Position numbers and translations under genes: made by a program. This document shows, piece by piece, positions 27,793 to 36,100 of a DNA stretch of 38,659 nucleotides. The DNA is from Alphaproteobacteria bacterium (GTDB taxonomy: Bacteria; Pseudomonadota; Alphaproteobacteria; Rhizobiales; Hyphomicrobiaceae), in contig JAHJQI010000023.1 in NCBI GenBank assembly GCA_018819265.1, positions 1 through 38,659 on the forward strand, written 5' to 3'. Every line of letters begins with the position of its first letter. Position 1 is the stretch's first letter. Below the pieces are notes generated by a model. It saw only the letters and a program-made list of their open reading frames with translations. It made no database searches and had not been told where the DNA came from.

Positions 27793-27889
27793 CGCGGCGG
27801 TGCCGGCACGCTCTTGTACCTGGGCGGGTTCCGGGAGGAGGGCCGGAACGAGGCCGGAACGAGTCCGAAGAACGGGGAATTAGGAAGAA

Positions 27890-29722
27890 ATGACCTTTAC
27901 GCCTCGCGGCCGGTTGATCAATCCGCGCCTCGGCATCTATTTCGGGATTTTTGCCAGCGGCTTCATTTCGCTGGTCCTCATCCTTTTGATGTTCGAGCAG
28001 ATGGGTGCTTCGCGTGGGCTCCTCAGCGGACTGATGCTCGGCGGCGCCTTGAGCGCATTCCTCATCATATCCGTGGCGGGGATTTCGCGAGAACCGATCG
28101 ATTTCTTCGCTGCCGGCCGCCGCGTTCCAGCGGTCTATTGCGGCCTTGGCCTTGCCGTTTCGACGATGGGCGCCACCGGCATGGCCTGCCTGACGGGCGC
28201 GTTCTTCCTGATCGGTTTCGACGCCATCTGGATCATGTCCGGCGGCTTTGCCGGGTATGTGGTCATGGCCATCCTGCTGGCGCCCTTCCTGCGCAAGTTC
28301 GGCGCTTTCACCGTGCCGACCTACCTTGGCCGGCGTTTCGACAGCCGCAATGTGCGCATCGTCTCCGCCGCCCTGTTTTCGGTGCCGACTCTGTTGATCC
28401 TTGCTGCTGAGATCGGGATAGGTGCCAAGGCAGTCGATTGGTTGCTTCCGCAGGGTCCCGCGGTCGCGACCGCAATCATGGTGCTCGCCGTGATCTGCGG
28501 ACTGGTGTTCGGCGGCATGCGCGCCCTGACCTGGTCGGGAGTTGCAACGGGCGTGGCAGCACTCCTGGCACTCGTCGTCCCCGTCGCCATCATCGCTGTC
28601 CTTCTCGGCTACCTGCCCTTGCCGCAACTAAGTCACGGGCCGATGATCCGCGGCATCGGCCGCTCGGAAGCGATCGCCGGCATGCCGATCGGGCTGCAGC
28701 CGCCATTAGGGCTGCTGTTGCCATTCGACGGCTTCCAGCCGGTCTTCAAACGCATCGCTGAACCGTTCGGCGCGATCGGGCCGGTGGCCTACTCGCTGGC
28801 AACACTGTCGGTCATGATGGGGATTGCCGCGGCACCTTGGATTCTGCCGCGCATAGCGACCACTCCGGGCGTCTACGAAGCCCGCAAGGCGCTGGGCTGG
28901 GCGTGCTTCTTTTTCGGCTCGATCATGCTGACTCTCATCACGATCGCCGTCTTCATGCGCGATTACCTGATGCAGGCCGCCGGCAGTTCCATCGCCGCCC
29001 CGCCCGAATGGCTGCGCGATCTCGTCACGCAACGGTTTGTTCAAATCTCGACCCGCGGCAACCAGATCGGCGTCGGCGAAATCGCATTCGACCGCGACAG
29101 CATCCTGTTGGCGCTGCCAACTGCGGCCGGGCTGCCGGAAGTTTTCGCTTCCCTTGCCGCGGTCGGGATACTTGCCGCAGCCTTCGCCGCCGCCAGCGCC
29201 GCCGCGCTGACGCTCGCCGCCATGTTGTCGGAGGATATCGTCAACGGCCTCAACTGGCAGCCGCCCGCCGCCCCGCTGCGGCTCATCGTTGTCCGCGTCA
29301 TGATCGTCGTCGTCGTCTCGTTCGGCGGCCTGATCGCGGTGATGGCGAATGGAGACGCACTGAAGCTCATGCTCTGGGCGCTGGCATTGACCGCTTCGGC
29401 GGGGTTTCCGGTACTGGTCGCTTCGATCTGGTGGAAGCGTGTCAATCAGTATGGGGCATTCGCTGGCATCGTCACGGGGTTCGCCGTTGCGATTCTCATG
29501 ATCCTTGCTTCGGAAAGCAGGCTGATCGAGCTATCGAGTGCGCTGGCAGCCATCGTCGCAGTGCCGGCGGGGGTTGCCGCACTCGTTTCCGTAAGCTTGT
29601 TGACGCTGCCGCCGACCCGGCATTCGCTGGAACTCGTTCGCGATGTGCGCGTTCCCGGCGGGGAAATCCTGTACGATCGCGAAATGCGGATCCTTCGGCA
29701 GAAGGAGCGTCGGCGGACATGA
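27890..29722 (+). CDS. ActP-like sodium/solute symporter (VC_2705-type large subunit)
   Basis: This 610-residue inner-membrane transporter belongs to the solute:sodium symporter family. About 13 spans are visible. Family segments include REPIDFFAAGRRVPAVYCGLG, STMGATGMACLTGAFFLIGFD and FGAFTVPTYLGRRFDSRNVR in the first half and AAAFAAASAAALTLAAMLSEDI later. The context (DUF4212 partner, CrbS/CrbR regulators) points to acetate or another short-chain carboxylate, though the substrate is inferred. A GGAAGAA ribosome site precedes the ATG at 27890. Confidence 0.9.
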   Translation: MTFTPRGRLINPRLGIYFGIFASGFISLVLILLMFEQMGASRGLLSGLMLGGALSAFLIISVAGISREPIDFFAAGRRVPAVYCGLGLAVSTMGATGMACLTGAFFLIGFDAIWIMSGGFAGYVVMAILLAPFLRKFGAFTVPTYLGRRFDSRNVRIVSAALFSVPTLLILAAEIGIGAKAVDWLLPQGPAVATAIMVLAVICGLVFGGMRALTWSGVATGVAALLALVVPVAIIAVLLGYLPLPQLSHGPMIRGIGRSEAIAGMPIGLQPPLGLLLPFDGFQPVFKRIAEPFGAIGPVAYSLATLSVMMGIAAAPWILPRIATTPGVYEARKALGWACFFFGSIMLTLITIAVFMRDYLMQAAGSSIAAPPEWLRDLVTQRFVQISTRGNQIGVGEIAFDRDSILLALPTAAGLPEVFASLAAVGILAAAFAAASAAALTLAAMLSEDIVNGLNWQPPAAPLRLIVVRVMIVVVVSFGGLIAVMANGDALKLMLWALALTASAGFPVLVASIWWKRVNQYGAFAGIVTGFAVAILMILASESRLIELSSALAAIVAVPAGVAALVSVSLLTLPPTRHSLELVRDVRVPGGEILYDREMRILRQKERRRT

Positions 29723-29969
29723 TGCCAATTGGGATACATCGGGCCAGTGCGATAATCGATCCGTTCGCCGTCGTTTGCCGCAGGCGGACTTCGCGATTTG
29801 GGCAACGAAGCCGCCCTTCAGATCCTCCGGGGCGGACCGTCGGCTGCATGCTGGAATCACATGTCAGGCCGCTTGACCGTATCAGCCGATATGCATTTCG
29901 TACCCCTTCTTGCGCAACCTCGCCGCCCCGCACGATCACGGCGCCATTTGCTTTGAGAAAGGCGGGCTA

Positions 29970-30938
29970 GTGGACTTCACCGAACGAATTGATCTTTTTC
30001 CGCCGATAGAGCCCTTTAGCTACGGCCATCTCGACGTCGGCGATGGCCATGAAATTTATTTCGAGGAGTGCGGCAACCCGCGCGGCATCCCAGTCGTGCT
30101 GCTGCACGGAGGCCCCGGCGCCGGTTCCAGCCGCACGATGCGCCGCTTCCACGATCCGCGCCATTACCGTATCGTTCTGTTCGACCAGCGCGGCTGCGGC
30201 CATTCGCGGCCCACCGCAAGTCTGAACTGCAACACGACCTGGCACCTTGTCGCTGATATCGAGCGCCTTCGCACCCACCTGGGCATCGGCCGCTGGCAGG
30301 TGTTTGGCGGCTCCTGGGGCTCGACGCTGGCGCTGGCTTACGCCGAAAGCTATCCCGAGCGCGTCACCGGTCTCATCCTGCGCGGCATCTTTCTTGTCCG
30401 CCGGGCCGAGATCGATTGGTTCTACACCAGCGGCTGCAACTGGCTGTTCCCCGACCAATACGCACCTTTCGTCGAGCACATTCCGCAAGCCGAGCGCGGC
30501 GACATCATTGCTGCCTACTACCGCCGGCTGACGCATGCGGACAGGTCTGAGCAACTTGCGGCAGCCCGCATCTGGAGCGCCTGGGAAGGCTCGACGTTGA
30601 GCATATTCCCGGAGCGCACGCGCCTGCGTTCGCTGACGTCCGATCAATACGTGCTGGCCTTTGCCCGCATCGAGTGTCACTATTTCGTCCATTCTGGATT
30701 TCTCAATCGCGATGCCCAGCTTCTCGATGACGCCCACCGGCTTGAAGGTATCCCCGGCGTCGTCATTGCCGGCCGTTACGATGTGATCACGCCGGTCAAA
30801 TCCGCCTGGGAACTGTGCCAGGTCTGGCCCGACGCGGAATTGCGGATCGTGCCCGATGCTGGCCACGCCATGACGGAACCGGGCACGCTGCACGAGCTTG
30901 TTGCTGCAACGCAAAGGTTTGCGGCAAGAGGCCGTTGA
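29970..30938 (+). CDS. pip: Proline iminopeptidase
   Basis: This cytoplasmic alpha/beta hydrolase removes N-terminal proline from peptides. The GTG start at 29970 gives 322 residues, close to the family norm, and places FTERIDLFPPIEPFSYGHL at the start as expected. It has the oxyanion loop LLHGGPGAGSS, the FDQRGCGHS motif, the nucleophile elbow GGSWGS (S115), D271 (AGRYDVITP) and H299 (DAGHAMTEPG). The open frame continues up to 29910, but that part has no family similarity. The gene appears to be transcribed alone after a 247-bp gap in which I see no other feature. Confidence 0.93.
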   Translation: MDFTERIDLFPPIEPFSYGHLDVGDGHEIYFEECGNPRGIPVVLLHGGPGAGSSRTMRRFHDPRHYRIVLFDQRGCGHSRPTASLNCNTTWHLVADIERLRTHLGIGRWQVFGGSWGSTLALAYAESYPERVTGLILRGIFLVRRAEIDWFYTSGCNWLFPDQYAPFVEHIPQAERGDIIAAYYRRLTHADRSEQLAAARIWSAWEGSTLSIFPERTRLRSLTSDQYVLAFARIECHYFVHSGFLNRDAQLLDDAHRLEGIPGVVIAGRYDVITPVKSAWELCQVWPDAELRIVPDAGHAMTEPGTLHELVAATQRFAARGR

Positions 30939-30973
30939 CACGTCATGAGCCGGTCCCCCGACCGACGCCACTT

Positions 30974-31414
30974 TCAGTCTGCCTTCAATGTTCCGATGAA
31001 ATGCAGCGCGATTTCGCGCCGGTGCGGGCGCGCGCGATGTTCGACGATGTAGAGCCCCTGCCAGGTGCCAAGCGCCATTCGGCCCGCCCTTACGGGAATC
31101 GCCAGTGAAGTTGCCGTCAACATAGCCTTGATGTGCGCCGGCATGTCGTCAGGCCCTTCGCTGCTGTGCCTGTAATTGCCGTCTTCAGGCGCCAACTCGT
31201 CAAGGCGGGTCATCAGGTCGCGCAGAACGTCCGGATCGGCATTTTCCTGAATGACGAGCGACGCCGATGTATGGCGGATGAAGACGGTCAACAGACCTTC
31301 CCGCGCGCCTTGGTCCGCCAGCCACTGCGACACGCGCCTGGAGATGTCGGTGAAACCCGCGCCGGCCGTCTCAATGAGGAGCCTTCCCGTCGACTGCTGC
31401 AAAGAAGTGCTCAT
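30974..31414 (-). CDS. YjbQ family protein (secondary thiamine-phosphate synthase)
   Basis: This 146-residue protein is a member of the UPF0047/YjbQ family, some members of which have weak thiamine phosphate synthase activity. The signatures are FIRHTSASLVIQENADPDVL, HSSEGPDDMPAHIKAML and GTWQGLYIVEHR. The ATG at 31414 is chosen because the family starts just after it; the upstream open frame is antisense to other material. It sits 22 bp downstream of the coiled-coil protein gene on the same strand and may be co-transcribed with it. Confidence 0.92.
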   Translation of the reverse strand: MSTSLQQSTGRLLIETAGAGFTDISRRVSQWLADQGAREGLLTVFIRHTSASLVIQENADPDVLRDLMTRLDELAPEDGNYRHSSEGPDDMPAHIKAMLTATSLAIPVRAGRMALGTWQGLYIVEHRARPHRREIALHFIGTLKAD

Positions 31415-31436
31415 GGCCCTGACGTGCGCCCGTCCG

Positions 31437-32045
31437 CTATAGAGGGGTGGAGCCGCGCGAATCGCGATTGTCGCGGTGGTCATTGGGGCTCGGCCGGTCG
31501 CGCGGACCCTGCCAGTCACGCTCGCCGCGATCCCCGTGCGGAGGTCGATCCGGGTCGGTCTTTTCTCCGAAGTCCTCGAAGCGCTCACGGAACTTGCGAA
31601 TCATCCCTTCGAGATAGTCGACGGCCTTGTCGACGTCCTCTTCGCTCGGCAGCTTCATTCCTGGCGGCAGCCCGCCTGGCGGGCCGTCCTGCGGCGATTG
31701 CAGCCCCTCGCGGCCGTCGCCGCCATCGCGCTTGCCGGTGATGAAGGTATCTTCCAGGCGGCGAACCTCGTCTTTGAGTTCGGCGTTTTCGGCTTTCAGC
31801 CGGTCGACCTCGTCACGCAGGCCGCGCTGGTCGTCGTCCATCGGCGTGCAGGCCCAGCCGTCCGGCTGCTCGGCGCTTGCCTTCTTGGTGCAAAGCGACA
31901 TGGCGCCTGTGTCCTGGTCAAGTCGCACAAAGCCGCCGTCGACGGGCGACATGGTGAAACGACCGGGGGTTTCGGCGGCAGCCTGACCGGCGCACAAAGC
32001 GAGTACTGCGGCTGCGAATGCGGGGCGGACGCGCGGGATTCTCAA
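31437..32045 (-). CDS. Secreted coiled-coil protein of unknown function
   Basis: This 202-residue protein is not assigned to a functional family. It has a signal peptide (FAAAVLALCAGQAAAE, cleavage near residue 25). A small domain follows with FTMSPVDGGFVRLDQDTGAMSLC and two cysteines about 14 residues apart, possibly a disulfide. A coiled coil (LRDEVDRLKAENAELKDEVRRLE) lies at about residues 75-97, then an acidic helix and an Arg/Asp/Pro-rich disordered tail. Similar small proteins are frequent in alphaproteobacteria. The start is a TTG at 32045 with GGAG 7 bases upstream; no better start is near. Confidence 0.75.
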   Translation of the reverse strand: MRIPRVRPAFAAAVLALCAGQAAAETPGRFTMSPVDGGFVRLDQDTGAMSLCTKKASAEQPDGWACTPMDDDQRGLRDEVDRLKAENAELKDEVRRLEDTFITGKRDGGDGREGLQSPQDGPPGGLPPGMKLPSEEDVDKAVDYLEGMIRKFRERFEDFGEKTDPDRPPHGDRGERDWQGPRDRPSPNDHRDNRDSRGSTPL

Positions 32046-32158
32046 CGGAGGTCTCCAGCTCTGCGGGCTTGCTTGCCCAAGAAGCGATTACGACACGCAA
32101 GGAATATAGTCGCAAACTGTGGCAATTCCAGCAGAGCCGATTGAAATCAAATGGCAAC

Positions 32159-32184
32159 CGCGCCCGGCTGGGAAGCGGGCGCGA
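32159..32184. repeat. GC-rich inverted repeat in intergenic DNA
   Basis: CGCGCCCG and CGGGCGCG form an 8-bp stem around a 9-nt centre. It lies in the 251-bp gap between the coiled-coil protein gene and the NYN gene. There is no T-run on either strand, so a terminator role is uncertain. Nothing else is evident in this gap. Confidence 0.55.
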
Positions 32185-32296
32185 TGCGCGGCTGACCTGC
32201 GGCGCTAACCTTCGCGGGCACTGGCAACAGTCGTTTCAGCGACATATGCAAGTCGTCGGAAATTTTGGTGGGGTCTCAGTTTGAAAACTAAATCAG

Positions 32297-32827
32297 TCAG
32301 TTGCGCTGGAACTGCTTCATGAAATCAGGAATCTTGATGCTACCCCAACATTTTTGAGACAAGTGACTTCCAATTGGGGGGAAAGCGCCGTGCATCACCT
32401 TGATGCCCTTTGCCTGGAGAAATTCAGCAACGGGGACAAAATCACGATCAGCCGACACCAGAACTGCCACATCGTAAGAGTTGGACCATGCCAAACTAAT
32501 CATATCGGTGACGATTCTTGTATCGACTCCCTTCTCCTCGGTCCCACGCAGATCATGCCCGCACTTATTACATTTCTTGGCTTCCTCTTGGCAGTCTGGA
32601 CACTTCGGATACCCCTTCTTCTTCTGCCGCTCCAAAAGGGCCACGTGAACACCAGGCATCTTGTCAAGCTTGTTTGTGAACCAGTTCTTGAGCTTTGCAT
32701 CGTTGCTCTTGGCAGGATCAAACGACCCATAGACATGCATAGCTTCAAATGAAGCCTTGGCATTGGGGTCAACGAGCTTGGCCGCTTCAGAGCTAAGCAA
32801 TGTACCAATTGCCGACCAGTCGGTCAT
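32297..32827 (-). CDS. NYN-domain (PIN-like) protein with zinc ribbon, N-terminus out of frame
   Basis: This 176-residue open frame encodes most of a NYN/LabA-type domain, a PIN-like fold usually acting as a ribonuclease. Visible hallmarks are a CxxC-6-CxxC zinc ribbon (C76, C79, C86, C89), EKGVDTRIVTDM at 98-109 and VLVSADRDFVPVAEFL at 123-138. The first strand with the catalytic aspartate is missing from this frame. It is present upstream in another frame (FVDFWN), and the break lies in a (TC)7 tract. The reading frame is A/T-richer than its neighbours and probably horizontally acquired. If translated alone from 32827, the protein would lack a metal-binding residue. Confidence 0.8.
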   Translation of the reverse strand: MTDWSAIGTLLSSEAAKLVDPNAKASFEAMHVYGSFDPAKSNDAKLKNWFTNKLDKMPGVHVALLERQKKKGYPKCPDCQEEAKKCNKCGHDLRGTEEKGVDTRIVTDMISLAWSNSYDVAVLVSADRDFVPVAEFLQAKGIKVMHGAFPPIGSHLSQKCWGSIKIPDFMKQFQRN

Positions 32828-32933
32828 GAAGGCCGCGTCTTCGCGCTTGAGAGAGAGAGAGACTGAAGTTCCAAAAATCTACAAATATTCGCACACGTAT
32901 CGCATGGCCAGCGCTGCCACTTGGTTCAGCCAT
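32828..32933 (-). other. Out-of-frame 5' part of the NYN gene
   Basis: From an ATG at 32933 on the minus strand, another frame encodes a start MAEPSGSAGHAIR followed by VRIFVDFWNFSLSLS. RIFVDFWN is the canonical first strand of this NYN type, with the conserved Asp. Translation in this frame leaves the family sequence right after the (TC)7 tract. The family sequence resumes as KREDAAFMTDW in the frame of the downstream ORF. Reading across needs one more TC or two fewer. Confidence 0.8.
32849..32862 (-). repeat. (TC)7 dinucleotide tract at the NYN frame break
   Basis: Seven perfect TC units on the minus strand (GA on the plus) lie within the start of the NYN gene. With 5 or 8 units the 5' and 3' parts would be in one frame, giving NFSLSLKRED or NFSLSLSLKRED. 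With 7 they are not. Such tracts are typical substrates for slipped-strand mispairing. Confidence 0.9.
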
Positions 32934-33078
32934 CGAGAAGTCCAAAAGAATACGGGGACACGCAAGGTGTCCCCGGGGTCATAATGCTCGGTTCACCAAC
33001 TCCGACGATGCGGAAGGCTTCCCGAGGGGTCTTGAACGAATCATATGTGGCGACACGTCTGTAATTGTCAAGCCCCAT
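32926..33078 (-). CDS. Small open reading frame upstream of and overlapping the NYN gene start
   Basis: This short minus-strand frame encodes 50 residues starting MGLDNYRRVATYDSF. A strong ribosome site GGAGG lies 7 bases before its ATG at 33078. Its stop codon overlaps the start of the NYN gene's 5' frame (ATGGCTGA), which suggests translational coupling. I do not recognise a domain. An inverted repeat, CGGGGACAC and complement, lies inside it at 32953-32975. It may be a leader peptide, a small partner protein, or a remnant of an older gene. Confidence 0.4.
   Translation of the reverse strand: MGLDNYRRVATYDSFKTPREAFRIVGVGEPSIMTPGTPCVSPYSFGLLDG
32953..32975 (-). repeat. Inverted repeat with terminator-like context on the minus strand
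   Basis: CGGGGACAC and GTGTCCCCG pair over 9 bp around a 5-nt loop. On the minus strand the stem is followed by GTATTCTTTT, a partial T-rich tail. It could attenuate transcription into the NYN gene, but it overlaps the small reading frame there. Confidence 0.5.
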
Positions 33079-33183
33079 ACGAAGCCCTCCAAAGCCTACA
33101 TCAAACAGGCCTCGATGCCCTTAATGTGCTGATTCTAGTGGCTAAACAATGTCGAAAGGCACCAGAGTTAGAGATAAGTCGCC

Positions 33184-36100
33184 ATGGCTTACGTGGAGAG
33201 TTTGAAATCTGACGCCAACACCGAAATTTTTCGAGACTTTCCGCTCAGTCGTCCGAGAACAGGAAGCTATTTAACCGAACATTTACTGCCACCTGACAGT
33301 TTTCTAGCGTCAGGTTCCAAAATCGTGGCGCGTCTGGATCCCAATTTTCTGCTCGAAGACCGACCGCCGCTAGTGGGCACACGCCCGCCCCCTCCCTCAT
33401 CGGAGCTGCCGGCCTTCAAGAGCGCAGACCGAGTGATAGGGGACTTGGAAGAAATGTCGATCAAAGACGATCAGACTACCCGCATTGTAGCGCAGGCGAC
33501 CGAGGTCAACGCTGCCGAGGCCACGGTGATGGCCGACGACATGCGCACCATCCTCAAGCTTATCGCCACACAGCTCGAGGATTCCGACCGCCGTCAGTCG
33601 GAAGTCCTCGGCGACATGCATCGGCGCCTTGCAGAGATGGGCAACGACGCCCGCCGCACGCGCGCACAGGTGCCCGAGACATTCGCACCAGCCTTCGAGC
33701 GCATCGAGGAGGGCATCGGGCAACTCGCCCGCCTCGTCGCCGCCGCCGAACTGCATCAGCCCGGATCTTCGATCTTCGGGTCCGCTTCCGCCGGTGAAGT
33801 CGATGCTGGCCAGTTCATGACCGGTCGCGATTTCGAAACGGACGAAGATGCCGACTGGCGCGCCACCATCGAACGCGCTGGCGCGGTCGATCAACGGCGT
33901 CGCGCAGAGTCCGGCGTCGAAGACCTTCCGGACCATTCCGAGGAACGCTCTAAACAAGGCGTGGCGACCTTTGCGCCGGTATCGAGCCTGTTCCGGTCCG
34001 CCGGCGAAGCTTTCGATTCCGAGTTCCTCCCCGAACGCGAAGCAGGCGCCGAAGACATGATGATTACCGATAACGCCGCCGACCGCTTCGATTTCTACGC
34101 CGATGCCGATGCAGATGAGTGTCACGAATCTTTCGATGCTTCGGGAACCGGTCAAGCAGACCAGTCCGGGTCTGAAACCCGCGCCGAGCCCCCGGTCTTC
34201 GCGAATGCAGCCTTCGAGTACGATTCGGCGCCCCCGCATCACGAAGCTTCCGAAGAGCCGCACGCACACTGGGACCGCGACCAGGCCGAAGCCTTGACCC
34301 GCATCTATGAAGCCCACCTCGCCGGAGATGATGTCGAGCCGGCTCCGTTCGCTCCCCGCCAGGTATCTGGCGTCGCCGCCTTGGCCGCGGCGCGCACGCT
34401 GGACGGCATGAACGACGAACTGCCCGAAGCCGCCCGCCCTACCGGAAAAGAGGACATGCGAGTGCCCATGCCGGAAAGCCGTTTGCAGAATGGTAGTCAG
34501 CCATGCGTGCCGACGGCTGCACCGATCATCGAGCAGGCCTGGCTCGAAGCGCGCTTTGCCGAGATCGCAGCCAAAATCGAGGAATCGATTTTCGAACTGC
34601 GCGATGACCAGGCGCTCCTCACGCTCAGCGACCGGTTTGGCGAATTCGAGGAGCGGGTCGGATTGGCACTCGAGGACGTGGCAACCCGCCATGATGTCGA
34701 CGCCCTCAGGTCCGCCGAAGCCCAGATCGACTCGATGGTCGGCTACTTCGAGCGCGTCGAAGCACAACTCGGCCGCATCGATAGCCTCGAAGGTCACATG
34801 GAGACGCTGCTCGACCGGCTGTCCGACGACAACATCATGCAGTTCGTCTCGGGGCAGGGCGGGTCGGCCGAATTCGACTACACCGCCATAGCAGAGGCCG
34901 CCGCCGAGAGCGTCGCCCAGCGGTTCCTTGCCGAATTCGCCAACGGCGCGATCGGCGGGCACGGCGACAGCGAAGCCGTCGGCGACATGCGCGAAGCCCT
35001 CGATGCCTTCATCACCGAACGCCGTGAGCGCGACGAAGAAGCCGCCGGCATGCTGGACACCATCCAGCAGGCGCTGATCCGCGTTCTCGACCGGGTGGAA
35101 GTGCTCGAAGCCGGCTACGAGAACCCGCCGATGACGTCGCCACTCGATGACGATTTTGCCGAAGTCGAAGTCGATGCCGCCGATAAAGGGTCCGAACCTG
35201 CGGCTGCCTTGCCCGACCGGCGGACCGAGCGCCCACGCCCGCAATCCGACTATTCCCAGACCCGTCTCGAGTATCCGGCCGCCGTCATGGGCATTCGTCC
35301 CGCCGAAGCGAAGTTCGGCGTCGAGCCGCAGGTCCAAGACGAACCCGAAGTGTCCGGATACGAACAGGCCGAGGAGGTTTTTGGCGACAATTACGAAGCC
35401 GCCCGCGATGCCCATGCCTTTGGCGAGGCACAGGCCGGCGCCGAGCATGACGCAGCTCGATACAATGACCAGCAAATTACCGCTGACGGACCGCAAGTCC
35501 AGGCCGACCTGCGCCCCGACTGGCAGCCCGACGAACGCAGCGAAAGCGCGCTCAGCCCCATCGACCGGCTCCGCCAGGAGTTCATCGCCGATGCCCGCCG
35601 CGCCCGCGAACGCGCCGCCGAACAGGCCCTTTTGTCCGAAGCCGGTGTGGAATCCGAATCGGCACCGGCAAAGTCCAGGCTCTCCTTGCCCGGTTTGTCG
35701 AGCCTCGGTGCCAAGGTGCGCGGCACCGCTTCGGCATCAAAGGCCCAGATCCCCGCGCCGGCTCCCGGTAAATCGCCAGCCGAAGCCTCCCCCAAGGCGC
35801 CCGCAGCGGCCAAGCCTGCCGGCCGGCCGAAGGCGCTGCCCGGCGATGCCGCCGCAGCCGCCGCCGGTTCTCGGTTCGCCCTGCCTCGGAGCAAGCTGCT
35901 TGTCGGTGCCGTGATCGTTCTCTTTGCGACCGCCGGTGCACTGCTGATGATGCGCAGCCCCTCCCAGCCGATCTCCGACGTCGCGCCGCCGGTCATCGAG
36001 CAGACCTTCGACAAGGAGACGCCGGGCCCGCAGCTCTCCGGACCGGAGGAAACGGTCCCCGCCCTGAAGGGCGAGGAAGCCCCCGACCGCCGTGGCAGCC

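Noticed and set aside
29723..29969. Possible gene between the symporter and the proline iminopeptidase
   Set aside because: The frames here are extensions of, or antisense to, neighbours and show no start signal or domain.
33397..35496. A 699-codon open frame on the minus strand opposite the PodJ-like gene
   Set aside because: High-GC codon bias leaves the antisense frame open. It has no recognisable domain, and the plus strand encodes a coherent protein with Sel1 repeats.
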